Under the pieces are notes generated by a model. It was not told where the DNA came from, did not search any database, and worked only from the letters and a program-made list of their open reading frames with translations. The translations under genes and the position numbers were made by a program. Shown here one piece after another: positions 16,334 through 25,166 of a DNA stretch of 64,000 bases. Source of the DNA: Flavobacterium gillisiae (lineage in GTDB: Bacteria > Bacteroidota > Bacteroidia > Flavobacteriales > Flavobacteriaceae); contig NZ_FNRD01000001.1 of assembly GCF_900107635.1 (NCBI RefSeq), positions 620,001-684,000 on the forward strand, read 5' to 3'. Each line of letters starts with the position of its first letter. Within the stretch, counting starts at the first letter, position 1.

Positions 16334-17245
16334 ATGACTAACTTTATTCTTATCTTTTTTTATTTAATTCTTGGGATTGTCTTGCAACGTGTAAAACGAT
16401 TTCCTACGAACAGTTATAAGTTATTAAATAAGATTGTAATTTATATTTGTCTTCCTGCTTTGGCCTTGTATTACATTCCTAAAATTCATTGGAATAATCA
16501 ATTGTTGTTTCCTATTGGCGTGGCATGGATTGGGTTTGCAGTTTCGTTTGTGTTTTTTCGTTTTTTAGGAAAAAAGTATGGTTGGTCTAAAAAACTGACT
16601 GGATGCTTAATCTTAACGGCAGGCCTTGGGAATACTTCATTCCTTGGCTTTCCAATTATCGAAGCGCTATATGGTCAGGAAGGGATGAAAACTGCGATAT
16701 TAGTAGATCAACCCGGAACTTTTGTAGTACTTTCTACTTTAGGGATTCTGGTTGCTACTATGTACTCTAAAGGGGAGCCAAATGGCATTCAAATTTTTAA
16801 GAAAATTATGTTTTTCCCTCCATTTATTACTTTTGTGGCGGCCTGTGTAATGAATGTATTAAATTTTGATTTCCATGAATGGATACAATACATTCTCAAG
16901 AAAGTAGGTAGTGGAGTCACCCCATTAGCATTGGTTTCTGTGGGACTACAGCTGCGTTTTGAAAGTAGAAGCCAGCATTGGCGGTTTTTGGGATTGGGGC
17001 TTCTATATAAACTAATATTGACTCCAGCCATAATCTATGTGTTGTACGTTGTGATTTTAAATCAAAATTCCAAAATGATTGAAGTGGCCATTATGGAGTC
17101 AGCAATGGCGCCCATGATAACTGCCAGCATATTGGCAACTACACATGGTTTAAAGCCTCGTTTAAGTAGTATGATGATTGGTTTTGGAATCCCTATTTCT
17201 TTTATCACTTTAGCGTTTTGGTACTTTGTACTTCGTTTTATTTAA
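16334..17245 (+). CDS. AEC-family permease (auxin efflux carrier type)
   Basis: A 303-residue protein with about ten hydrophobic helices in two inverted five-helix halves, as in the AEC/Mem_trans family. The helix-4 region has GNTSFLGFPIIEALYG, the strongest family mark, and the second half has ESAMAPMITASILATTHGL. Bacterial members export or exchange organic acids such as malate. The MFS transporter gene begins 22 bases after its stop, so both are likely co-transcribed. Confidence 0.85.
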   Translation: MTNFILIFFYLILGIVLQRVKRFPTNSYKLLNKIVIYICLPALALYYIPKIHWNNQLLFPIGVAWIGFAVSFVFFRFLGKKYGWSKKLTGCLILTAGLGNTSFLGFPIIEALYGQEGMKTAILVDQPGTFVVLSTLGILVATMYSKGEPNGIQIFKKIMFFPPFITFVAACVMNVLNFDFHEWIQYILKKVGSGVTPLALVSVGLQLRFESRSQHWRFLGLGLLYKLILTPAIIYVLYVVILNQNSKMIEVAIMESAMAPMITASILATTHGLKPRLSSMMIGFGIPISFITLAFWYFVLRFI

Positions 17246-17267
17246 TTTTTTCTTTTTTTATTCCGAT

Positions 17268-18497
17268 ATGAATACTATTTCTAGTACTGATTTAAAAGCA
17301 GATAATCCTGCAGTAGCTCAAAAAACCATTTATTCGGTTTTGTTTTCCATAGCTTTTGCTCATTTGTTAAATGATTTAATGCAATCGGTTATTCCGTCTA
17401 CTTACCCAATTCTTAAAGAGAATTTTAGCTTAAATTTCACTCAGATCGGGTTGATTACTTTTGTTTATCAACTGACAGCTTCTTTATTACAACCCTTTAT
17501 TGGTTTTTATACTGATAAGAAACCAAAGCCTTATTCATTGTCAATTGGTATGGTGTTTACGATTTCGGGACTAGCTTTATTATCGGTGTCTACTCATTTT
17601 TGGATGATATTAGTTGCGGTTTCCCTCGTGGGTATTGGTTCTTCCATATTTCATCCGGAAGCGTCTCGTGTTGCTTTTTTAGGTTCTGGAGGGAAAAGAG
17701 GTTTGGCACAATCCATCTTTCAGTTAGGCGGCAACACCGGAAGCGCCATCGGACCATTGTTAGTTGCTATAATTGTGGCTCCTTATGGTCAATCGAATAT
17801 CATTTGGTTTGTAATAGTGGGTATTTTAGGAATATTTGTTTTAACTAAGATTGCTGTTTGGTACCAAGACCATTTGAATTTGCGTGCAGCTAAAAAAATA
17901 GCTACCGAGGATGAGACTGTTCCTTTTTCGAAAAGAAAAATACAAATTTCGATAGGAGTATTACTTCTTTTAATTTTTTCGAAATTTTTCTATATGTCTA
18001 GTATGTCGAGCTATTTTACATTTTATTTAATGAAAAAATTCGGACTTAGTATTCAAGAATCTCAGTTTCATTTATTTGTTTTCTTAGCTGCTGTGGCGGC
18101 AGGAACATTAATAGGCGGTCCTTTAGGGGATCGTTTTGGAAGGAAATACATTATTTGGATTTCAATTTTAGGAGCTGCTCCCTTTACCTTGCTTTTGCCT
18201 TACGCTAATTTGTTTTGGACAGGGATATTATCAGTTGTTATAGGAATTGTTATTGCTTCTGCATTTTCGGCCATTTTAGTATTTGCACAAGAATTGATGC
18301 CGGGGAAAGTAGGTATGATTTCGGGTTTGTTTTTTGGTTTTGCTTTTGGAATGGGAGGTTTGGGTTCCGCTATCTTGGGGTATTTGGCTGATCAAACCAG
18401 TATAGAGTATGTTTATAAAATCAGTTCTTTTCTGCCTTTGTTGGGCGTATTTACTTATTTTTTACCTAATGTCAAAATGAAAAAATACGGACGCTAG
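17268..18497 (+). CDS. MFS transporter, fosmidomycin-resistance (Fsr) type
   Basis: A 409-residue major-facilitator protein with 12 helices. The start is taken at ATG 17268 (MNTISSTDLKADNP); a TTG 14 codons upstream would overlap the preceding gene and add a Phe-rich tail. The features AHLLNDLMQSVIPSTYPIL, GSSIFHPEASRVAF and the MFS loop GDRFGRKYI fit Fsr-like exporters. E. coli Fsr expels fosmidomycin; the natural substrate is unknown. It lies immediately after the AEC permease gene. Confidence 0.87.
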   Translation: MNTISSTDLKADNPAVAQKTIYSVLFSIAFAHLLNDLMQSVIPSTYPILKENFSLNFTQIGLITFVYQLTASLLQPFIGFYTDKKPKPYSLSIGMVFTISGLALLSVSTHFWMILVAVSLVGIGSSIFHPEASRVAFLGSGGKRGLAQSIFQLGGNTGSAIGPLLVAIIVAPYGQSNIIWFVIVGILGIFVLTKIAVWYQDHLNLRAAKKIATEDETVPFSKRKIQISIGVLLLLIFSKFFYMSSMSSYFTFYLMKKFGLSIQESQFHLFVFLAAVAAGTLIGGPLGDRFGRKYIIWISILGAAPFTLLLPYANLFWTGILSVVIGIVIASAFSAILVFAQELMPGKVGMISGLFFGFAFGMGGLGSAILGYLADQTSIEYVYKISSFLPLLGVFTYFLPNVKMKKYGR

Positions 18498-18571
18498 CTT
18501 TGGTTTCTTTGTGTATTTACGCATCTAGTTCAATATTTTTTGACTAACTTTAATAAAAATATAGAGAAATT

Positions 18572-19210
18572 ATGGCAACGCTACGATTAGGAGATATTGC
18601 ACCAGATTTTACAGCAGAAACAACAATGGGGGAAATTAATTTTCATGAGTGGATAGGGGATTCATGGTGTGTTTTATTTTCACATCCTGCCGATTTCACG
18701 CCCGTTTGTACTACTGAACTGGGAACTGTTGCAAATTATTACCCCGAGTTTGAAAAAAGAAATACAAAAGTAATTGCATTAAGTGTGGATGGATTAGAGT
18801 CGCATCTAAAATGGATTAAAGATATTGAGGAAACTCAAAATGTTACTTTGCAATACCCGATTATTGCAGACGAAAGTAAGACTGTTGCAAATCTTTATGA
18901 TATGATTCACCCCAATGCAAATGAAACCTTTACTGTTCGGTCTGTTTTTATAATTGCACCTGATAAAAAAATTAAGTTGATATTGACCTATCCAGCTTCT
19001 ACAGGAAGAAATTTCGATGAAATCCTGCGTGTTATTGATAGTCTGCAGTTAACATCAGAATATAGTGTGGCGACACCTGCAAACTGGAAAGATGGGAATG
19101 ATGTAGTGATTTCACCTTCAATTCCGGATCATGATATACCTGCAAAATTTCCAAAGGGATATCAGCAAATAAAGCCTTATTTAAGAATGACCCCTCAGCC
19201 TAACAAATAA
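18572..19210 (+). CDS. Peroxiredoxin, 1-Cys Prx6 type
   Basis: A 212-residue thiol peroxidase. The peroxidatic cysteine is Cys46 in DFTPVCTTEL, with the partner Thr and Arg positions conserved; the only other cysteine (SWCVLF) is not placed as a resolving cysteine. Length and the C-terminal extension (VATPANWKDGNDVVI, FPKGYQQIKPYLRMT) are characteristic of the Prx6 group, which forms homodimers and reduces H2O2 and organic peroxides. No regulator is adjacent. Confidence 0.93.
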   Translation: MATLRLGDIAPDFTAETTMGEINFHEWIGDSWCVLFSHPADFTPVCTTELGTVANYYPEFEKRNTKVIALSVDGLESHLKWIKDIEETQNVTLQYPIIADESKTVANLYDMIHPNANETFTVRSVFIIAPDKKIKLILTYPASTGRNFDEILRVIDSLQLTSEYSVATPANWKDGNDVVISPSIPDHDIPAKFPKGYQQIKPYLRMTPQPNK

Positions 19211-19250
19211 GATTATAAAGATTTTTAAAATTAGAAAAGTATAATGAAAG

Positions 19251-20183
19251 CTATTTTATTATACTTTTTTTATGCTTAAAAAGGCTGTAAGAGGAATTAG
19301 TTTTTTTACGATTAGTAATAAACAAACCCACGATAATGATACCCATACTTATGATTTGGCTCAGAACAATATTCTGATTCAGAAAAAAGTAAGCTAAAAC
19401 TCCGCTAAAGACAGGTATTAAATAGTAGATTAATGCTGTTTTTTGCGTCCCAATTAGCGTAATGGCTTCGTTCCATAAATAATAGGAGACCAGCGAGGCA
19501 AAGATGCCAACATAAGTGGCAGCAAAAATTGTGGTGGAGTCAAAAATAACTTTCTTGTAATAGAGGTGTTCCCAAAGGTAGAAAGGGAAGAGGAAAAGGA
19601 CTCCCAAAACAAAAACACTAAATAGAAATACTTTGGATGGTAATTCCTTTGGTTTCAGCCTGACTAAAATGGTATAACTCGCAAAGAAAAGACAGGCAAT
19701 CAACATTATTAAATCACCTATTGCAAACTTAATTTGAAGTAGGCTTTGTAAAGAACCTTTTGTAATTAAGATTAAAACACCGAGTATGATTGTTAAGATG
19801 CCAATAATTTTTGTATTGCTTACTTTTTCCTTGAAAGCAATTCGGGATATTGCTACAATAAATAAGGGAATGGAAATGGCTATTAAAGATAGATTGACCG
19901 CTGATGTTGTTTTTCCGGCAAAATAAATCAACGTGTTAAATATGGTAATTCCAAGAACTGCTGTGAGAGCAAGAAAACGAATGTTTTTCTTTATTTCTAA
20001 ACGATTTCTAATAGTGCTCTTAATGGCAAAAGGAGCTAAAACCACACAAGCGATTGTCCACCTCCAAAAAGCTAATCCTACAGGTGGAATATGGCCTTTT
20101 ATGCCGCTGGCAATCACAAAATTCACTGACCAAAGTAGGGTAGCGCATAGTGCGAATAAAATACCTTTTGTCTGGTTATTCAT
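19251..20183 (-). CDS. EamA-family (DMT) transporter
   Basis: A 310-residue membrane protein with ten helices in two EamA repeats. The first repeat starts GILFALCATLLWSVNFVIAS and the second ends GVLAYFFLNQNIVLSQIISMGIIIVGLFITN, both typical. The family exports amino acids or other metabolites. It starts 24 bases after the nudK stop on the same strand, so the two form an operon. Confidence 0.87.
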   Translation of the reverse strand: MNNQTKGILFALCATLLWSVNFVIASGIKGHIPPVGLAFWRWTIACVVLAPFAIKSTIRNRLEIKKNIRFLALTAVLGITIFNTLIYFAGKTTSAVNLSLIAISIPLFIVAISRIAFKEKVSNTKIIGILTIILGVLILITKGSLQSLLQIKFAIGDLIMLIACLFFASYTILVRLKPKELPSKVFLFSVFVLGVLFLFPFYLWEHLYYKKVIFDSTTIFAATYVGIFASLVSYYLWNEAITLIGTQKTALIYYLIPVFSGVLAYFFLNQNIVLSQIISMGIIIVGLFITNRKKTNSSYSLFKHKKSIIK

Positions 20184-20207
20184 GTACTTAAATTCTAAAG
20201 GAAGGTT

Positions 20208-20789
20208 TTAAACGAGATTGTTTATTTTAGCATGTTGTAATAGTATAATAGTCTTAGCATCTTTAATTTCACCGGATGCAATCATAGCATATGCCTCGTC
20301 ATAAGACATTTCCATGACCTCAATATTTTCTTCTTCATGTGTGACGCCACCGCCATCACTTACCTTCATAGATTCGTCATATTCACCAACAAATAAGTGT
20401 AAAATTTCGGTTACAGCACCTGGAGACATATAGGATTCCATTACCTTTTGCACTTTTGAAATGCGATATCCCGTTTCTTCCTCCGTTTCTCTAATGATGC
20501 ATTGTTCTGGATTGTCTTGGTCTAGAAGACCGGCGCAAACCTCAATCATCATTCCTGATTTGTTTTCATTTAGATACGTTGGTAAACGAAATTGTCTGGT
20601 AAGGATTACTGTTTTTTGTTTTGAATTATAAAGTAAAATGGCTGCCCCATTTCCACGATCGTAAACTTCTCTTTTTTGAGTAATCCAGCTATTGTCGTTT
20701 TTTTGATAGTCGAAAGTGACTTTGTTCAGAATATACCAATTGTCAGAAAGAAGTTCTGTTTGTTTTATTTTTATTTGCGGATCTTGCAT
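20208..20789 (-). CDS. nudK: NUDIX hydrolase, GDP-mannose pyrophosphatase NudK type
   Basis: A 193-residue Nudix enzyme. The Nudix box runs from GLLDQDNPEQCIIR to ETEEETGY with the metal-binding glutamates in place. The downstream stretch YMSPGAVTEILHLFVGEY, GGGVTHEEENIEVMEM and the C-terminal GEIKDAKTIILLQH match NudK, which hydrolyses GDP-mannose and related nucleotide sugars to GMP and sugar phosphate. It is the first gene of a two-gene unit with the EamA transporter. Confidence 0.88.
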   Translation of the reverse strand: MQDPQIKIKQTELLSDNWYILNKVTFDYQKNDNSWITQKREVYDRGNGAAILLYNSKQKTVILTRQFRLPTYLNENKSGMMIEVCAGLLDQDNPEQCIIRETEEETGYRISKVQKVMESYMSPGAVTEILHLFVGEYDESMKVSDGGGVTHEEENIEVMEMSYDEAYAMIASGEIKDAKTIILLQHAKINNLV

Positions 20790-20833
20790 TTGGGGTATTT
20801 TAATGGACTAGTGTAAGATTTAATTTTATAATT

Positions 20834-20865
20834 AAAAAACGCTCTGAAATTTCAGAGCGTTTTTT
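20834..20865. terminator. Bidirectional terminator, 32-bp perfect palindrome
   Basis: AAAAAACGCTCTGAAA is followed directly by its exact complement. It sits 5 bases after the purA stop (minus strand) and ends purA transcription; the same core occurs at 11252-11286. Confidence 0.88.
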
Positions 20866-20869
20866 AATC

Positions 20870-22141
20870 TTATTTAGTAATTGTTTGTGTTCTATCTGGC
20901 CCTACAGAGACAATTTTGATAGGGACTTCGACTTCTTTTTCAATAAAGTCAATGTATTCTTTTAGTTCGATTGGTAATTCATCGTATGTAGTCATACCGG
21001 TTAAATCTGCTTTCCAACCTTTGAATTCCTTGTAAACTGGAGTTACATTTTCTGGTTCAATGTTATAAGGGAAGTGAGCGATGTTTTTACCTTTATAAGT
21101 GTACTCAGTACAGATTTTTAAAGTTTCAAATCCTGAAAGAACATCACCTTTCATCATCATTAATTGTGTAACGCCATTTACTTGAATAGCATATTTCAAT
21201 GCTACTAAGTCTAACCAACCACAACGTCTTTGTCTTCCTGTAACAGATCCAAATTCATTTCCTACGCGTGCCATTGTAGTACCGTCTTCGTCAAAAAGTT
21301 CTGTTGGAAATGGTCCACTACCTACACGTGTTACGTATGCTTTGAAAATTCCGTATACTTCTTTGATTTTGTTAGGAGCGATTCCTAAACCAGTACAAGC
21401 TCCTGCAGCAGTAGTATTAGAAGAAGTTACAAATGGATATGTTCCAAAGTCTACATCCAGCAACGAACCTTGAGCTCCTTCACATAGTATTGATTTACCT
21501 GCTTTTTGAGCTTGGTGTAAATATTCTTCACTATCAATAAAATCAAGTTTTTTCAAATCTTCGATAGATTCAAAAAATTCTTTTTCAAGTTCTTCTAAGT
21601 TGTATTGAATGTTTACATCATGAAATGCAATCATTGCTTCATGCTTGTCAGCAAGTGCTCTGTATCTTTCTTTGAAGTCTTCTAGTTCGATATCGCCAAC
21701 ACGAATTCCGTTTCTACCGGTTTTGTCCATGTAAGTTGGTCCAATACCTTTCAATGTAGAACCAATTTTAGCTTTCCCTTTTGAAGCTTCAGAAGCAGCA
21801 TCTAGTAAACGGTGAGTTGGTAAAATTAAATGTGCTTTTCTTGAAATGATTAATTTCGATTTAATATCTAAATTAAATTTAGCTAAGCCGTCAACTTCAC
21901 CTTTGAAAACAACTGGGTCAATTACAACACCATTTCCAATAATATTAATGTTATTATCGTGAAAAATTCCAGAAGGAATAGTTCTAAGGACATGTTTTAT
22001 TCCGTCAAATTCTAAAGTATGTCCAGCATTTGGGCCACCTTGAAAACGAGCAATAATATCGTATTTTGAAGTAAGTACATCAACAATTTTACCTTTTCCT
22101 TCATCTCCCCATTGTAATCCTAGTAATAAATCTACGGTCAT
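20870..22141 (-). CDS. purA: Adenylosuccinate synthetase
   Basis: A 423-residue enzyme that joins IMP and aspartate with GTP, the first committed step to AMP. The start has the P-loop QWGDEGKGKIVD; IMP-binding GGPNAGHTL, the general region STLKGIGPTYMDK, the switch segment CEGAQGSLLDVDFGTYPFVT and the guanine-specificity KGDVLSGFE are all present. It follows fur by 62 bases on the same strand and is followed by a strong terminator, so fur-purA is probably one transcript. Confidence 0.97.
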   Translation of the reverse strand: MTVDLLLGLQWGDEGKGKIVDVLTSKYDIIARFQGGPNAGHTLEFDGIKHVLRTIPSGIFHDNNINIIGNGVVIDPVVFKGEVDGLAKFNLDIKSKLIISRKAHLILPTHRLLDAASEASKGKAKIGSTLKGIGPTYMDKTGRNGIRVGDIELEDFKERYRALADKHEAMIAFHDVNIQYNLEELEKEFFESIEDLKKLDFIDSEEYLHQAQKAGKSILCEGAQGSLLDVDFGTYPFVTSSNTTAAGACTGLGIAPNKIKEVYGIFKAYVTRVGSGPFPTELFDEDGTTMARVGNEFGSVTGRQRRCGWLDLVALKYAIQVNGVTQLMMMKGDVLSGFETLKICTEYTYKGKNIAHFPYNIEPENVTPVYKEFKGWKADLTGMTTYDELPIELKEYIDFIEKEVEVPIKIVSVGPDRTQTITK

Positions 22142-22203
22142 TCTGTTTATTATTTGCAGTTAATTATTTATTTGCTGAACCTCTCACAAGTGATTCGTAT
22201 TTT

Positions 22204-22677
22204 TTAAATTTCAGTATCTGATATTGGTTTTTTCTTGACTCCGTATAGATATAGAGAGTGATTAGTGATTTCAATATCAAATATTTCTTCGATTGTTTTT
22301 TTGATGCTTTGTATTCTTGGATCACAAAACTCAATCACTTCTCCAGTATCAGTCATGATGATATGATCATGTTGTTTGTCGAAGTATGATTTTTCGTAGT
22401 GTGCTTGATTTTGACCAAACTGATGCTTGCGAACTAAAGCACAATCCAGTAATAACTCAATTGTATTGTATAAGGTCGCTCTACTGACACGGTAGTTTTT
22501 ATTTTTCATTTTGATATAAAGATTCTCGATATCAAAATGCTCTTCACTTTCATAAATTTCTTGAAGGATGGAATAACGTTCAGGAGTTTTTCGGTGCCCT
22601 TTTTTTTCAAGATACATTGTAAAAACATTTTTTACAATTTCTTGGTTTTTGTTGTTATCTGTGGAAATGAGTGTCAT
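22204..22677 (-). CDS. Fur/PerR-family transcriptional regulator
   Basis: A 157-residue metal- or peroxide-responsive repressor. A winged-helix domain ([22 protein letters not shown], then [15 protein letters not shown]) is followed by the dimerisation domain with the metal-ligand cluster [21 protein letters not shown]. The CxxC zinc site of many Fur proteins is absent; only two Cys are seen. The frame extends to TTG at 22716, but that extension contains the -7 box, so ATG at 22677 is chosen. Transcription would then start at or within a few bases of the ATG. Whether it acts as Fur, PerR or Zur is open. Confidence 0.87.
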   Translation of the reverse strand: MTLISTDNNKNQEIVKNVFTMYLEKKGHRKTPERYSILQEIYESEEHFDIENLYIKMKNKNYRVSRATLYNTIELLLDCALVRKHQFGQNQAHYEKSYFDKQHDHIIMTDTGEVIEFCDPRIQSIKKTIEEIFDIEITNHSLYLYGVKKKPISDTEI

Positions 22678-22683
22678 ATCTGG

Positions 22684-22716
22684 CAAAGATAAATTATTTA
22701 TTCTAATAGTTTTCAA
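22684..22716 (-). promoter_or_regulatory. Promoter of the Fur-family gene (TTG-N22-TATCTTTG)
   Basis: On the minus strand TTG (22716-22714) and TATCTTTG (22691-22684) are spaced by 22 bases, within the Bacteroidota range. The ATG begins 7 bases after the -7 box, suggesting a leaderless or nearly leaderless mRNA. Confidence 0.55.
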
Positions 22717-22828
22717 GTTTAAGGACTTATAAGAGCATAATTTGTGAGTTTTGAAACAAAAAGAACGTAAATGCTATAGTCCTCAACGAGTCGTGAAAAT
22801 CGATAATTATGCTTTAATCCTAATACTT

Positions 22829-25063
22829 TTATTTTTTATAAACACGGGTTACCTTATCGATTCCGTCGATTTTTTTAATATTATCGATTAGTTTATTCAG
22901 TAAAGTACTATTCTGCACGACAACAATTAACTGTCCTTTGAATAGTCCTGCATCTCCGTTTAATGATATGCTTTGAATGTTGACCTGCATATTATTCGAA
23001 ATTACTTTGGTCAACTCATTTGTAAGTCCTAAAGTATCCATTCCTGTAATATTTATGATAGCCTTAAATTCTTGTTGTGATGAATCGATCCATTTGGCCT
23101 GCATAATACGATACGCATAGTTGGATTGCATCGCAATTGCATTTGGACAATCTTTTTTATGCACTTTAATACCTTCGTTTATCGTGACAAAACCAAAAAC
23201 GGTGTCCCCTGGAATGGGATTACAGCATGTGGACAGTTTATAGTCTAGTTTATCTTGTTCCTTACCAAACACGAGCATATCATAATTACTGCTCAATACT
23301 TGTTTGTGGACGTCTGCATCAGCAGTTTGTCCTGAACGTTTTATTTTGCTTTTAAAGAAATTGATTAAAGTGTTGCTTTTTTGGGCAGCATAATCTTTAA
23401 GTTGCTGGTTGTCAATCGAGCCCACGCCAACTCTGTAAAACAAATCTAAACTGGTTTTTAGTTTGAAAAAATTGACTAATTCATTAATTACGCTCTCATT
23501 TAAAGTTATTTTTAGATGCTTTAATTTACGAGTTAGGATTTCTTTTCCGTCTTCAGCAATTTTTTTGGTATTTTCATTTAAGACATTTCTAATCTTATTT
23601 TTTGCTCGTGATGTGGTAACATAATCAAACCAGTTAATGGTGGGTTTTTGATTTTGGGAAGTGATAATTTCGACCTGATCACCATTTTTTAGTTCATAAT
23701 TTAGAGGGACTAATTTTCCGTTTACACGGGTTCCACGAGTTTTAATACCTATTTCAGAATGGATGCTAAATGCAAAATCCAGAGAAGTAGCTCCCTTCGG
23801 TAAGGATTTGATATCTCCTTTTGGGGTAAAAACATATATCTCTTTTGAATACAGATTCATTTTAAAATCCTCAACAAAATCTACGGCACTGGTTTCTGAA
23901 TTTTCTAGTGCTTCTTTAAGTAAGTTCAACCAAACATCTAAGCCACCTTCTTCTGTGGCGCCATTTTTATATTTGTAATGTGCTGCATACCCTTTTTCTG
24001 CAATCTCGTCCATACGTTCACTGCGTACTTGTACTTCTACCCAACGCCCTTTAGGTCCCATAACCGTAATGTGCAATGCTTCATATCCGGTAGATTTAGG
24101 AGAAGATATCCAATCGCGCAAACGACTTGGACTCGGACGATAATGGTCGGTTACAATGGAATATATTTTCCAAGCAAGAAACTTTTCTTCATGCGGATTT
24201 GCTTTGTAAACTATGCGAAGTGCAAACTTATCATAGACTTCATCAAAACTTACATTTTGAGCCAGCATTTTTCTTCTGATAGAATAGATAGATTTTGGAC
24301 GACCTTTTATAACATATTCGACTCCTTCAGCATCTAAAGAGCTTTTAATCACGTCAGAGATGTCTTTTATGTAGGCATCTTGTTGTTCTTTGGTCTCTTT
24401 AATTTTGCTAACGATATTGTTGTAAACGATAGGTTCAGTGTATTTTAACCCTAAATCTTCCAGTTTTGTTTTGATGTTGTATAATCCTAAACGATGGGCA
24501 AGAGGTGCATAGATATATAAAGTCTCAGAGGCAATTTTGACTTGTTTATGGTTTTCCATGGACTCCATAGTTTGCATGTTGTGCAATCTATCGGCTATTT
24601 TTATTAGGATAACGCGCACATCATCATTAAGCGTCAATAACATTTTACGGAAATTTTCGGCTTGCATCGATACGTTCATGTCTTTTTGAACCAACGAAAT
24701 CTTAGTTAATCCTTCTACAAGTTGCGCCACTTTTGGATTAAAAATCCGTTCAATGTCTTTAACGGTAGTGGGAGTGTCTTCCACAACATCATGTAATAAT
24801 GCTGCGGCAATAGAAGTGGCACCCAGACCTATTTCTGAGGCAACTATTTTTGCCACGGCAATAGGGTGGAATATATAGGCTTCCCCTGATTTTCTTCGTT
24901 GTTCTTTATGGGCTTCTACGGAAACATCAAATGCCTTACGTATCAATTTCTTGTCTTCAGGCGTTAAGGTCTGGTAACTGATACGCAGTAATTCTTTGTA
25001 TTCCTGAGCAATTGCTTTGTTCTCTTTTTCTATATCTATTTCTGTCATAGCGGCATGGTTCAT
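22829..25063 (-). CDS. Bifunctional (p)ppGpp synthetase/hydrolase, RelA/SpoT family
   Basis: A 744-residue long RSH enzyme controlling the stringent response. The HD hydrolase domain (AALLHDVVEDT, and KIADRLHNMQTM) is intact, so hydrolysis is expected. The synthetase domain (RPKSIYSIRRKM, YDKFALRIVY, TGYEALHITV) is also intact. Then come TGS (EIYVFTPKGDIKSLPKGATSLDFAF), a zinc-finger-like region (CCNPIPGDTVFGF with HKKDCPNA) and a C-terminal ACT domain. It starts with ATG at 25063 and lies upstream of fur on the same strand, though fur has its own promoter 150 bases on. Confidence 0.95.
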   Translation of the reverse strand: MNHAAMTEIDIEKENKAIAQEYKELLRISYQTLTPEDKKLIRKAFDVSVEAHKEQRRKSGEAYIFHPIAVAKIVASEIGLGATSIAAALLHDVVEDTPTTVKDIERIFNPKVAQLVEGLTKISLVQKDMNVSMQAENFRKMLLTLNDDVRVILIKIADRLHNMQTMESMENHKQVKIASETLYIYAPLAHRLGLYNIKTKLEDLGLKYTEPIVYNNIVSKIKETKEQQDAYIKDISDVIKSSLDAEGVEYVIKGRPKSIYSIRRKMLAQNVSFDEVYDKFALRIVYKANPHEEKFLAWKIYSIVTDHYRPSPSRLRDWISSPKSTGYEALHITVMGPKGRWVEVQVRSERMDEIAEKGYAAHYKYKNGATEEGGLDVWLNLLKEALENSETSAVDFVEDFKMNLYSKEIYVFTPKGDIKSLPKGATSLDFAFSIHSEIGIKTRGTRVNGKLVPLNYELKNGDQVEIITSQNQKPTINWFDYVTTSRAKNKIRNVLNENTKKIAEDGKEILTRKLKHLKITLNESVINELVNFFKLKTSLDLFYRVGVGSIDNQQLKDYAAQKSNTLINFFKSKIKRSGQTADADVHKQVLSSNYDMLVFGKEQDKLDYKLSTCCNPIPGDTVFGFVTINEGIKVHKKDCPNAIAMQSNYAYRIMQAKWIDSSQQEFKAIINITGMDTLGLTNELTKVISNNMQVNIQSISLNGDAGLFKGQLIVVVQNSTLLNKLIDNIKKIDGIDKVTRVYKK

Positions 25064-25166
25064 TTTCTAAAAATAACTATAAGTTAGCAAATATGCAAGA
25101 GATAAATTACTACCTAATATATAATATTCCGCTTGGTCTTTCAAGAATGTTTTAGGGTTGTTTTTT

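Noticed and set aside
23978..24337. 119-codon plus-strand open frame within relA/spoT
   Set aside because: Antisense shadow of a conserved enzyme, without any recognisable protein features.
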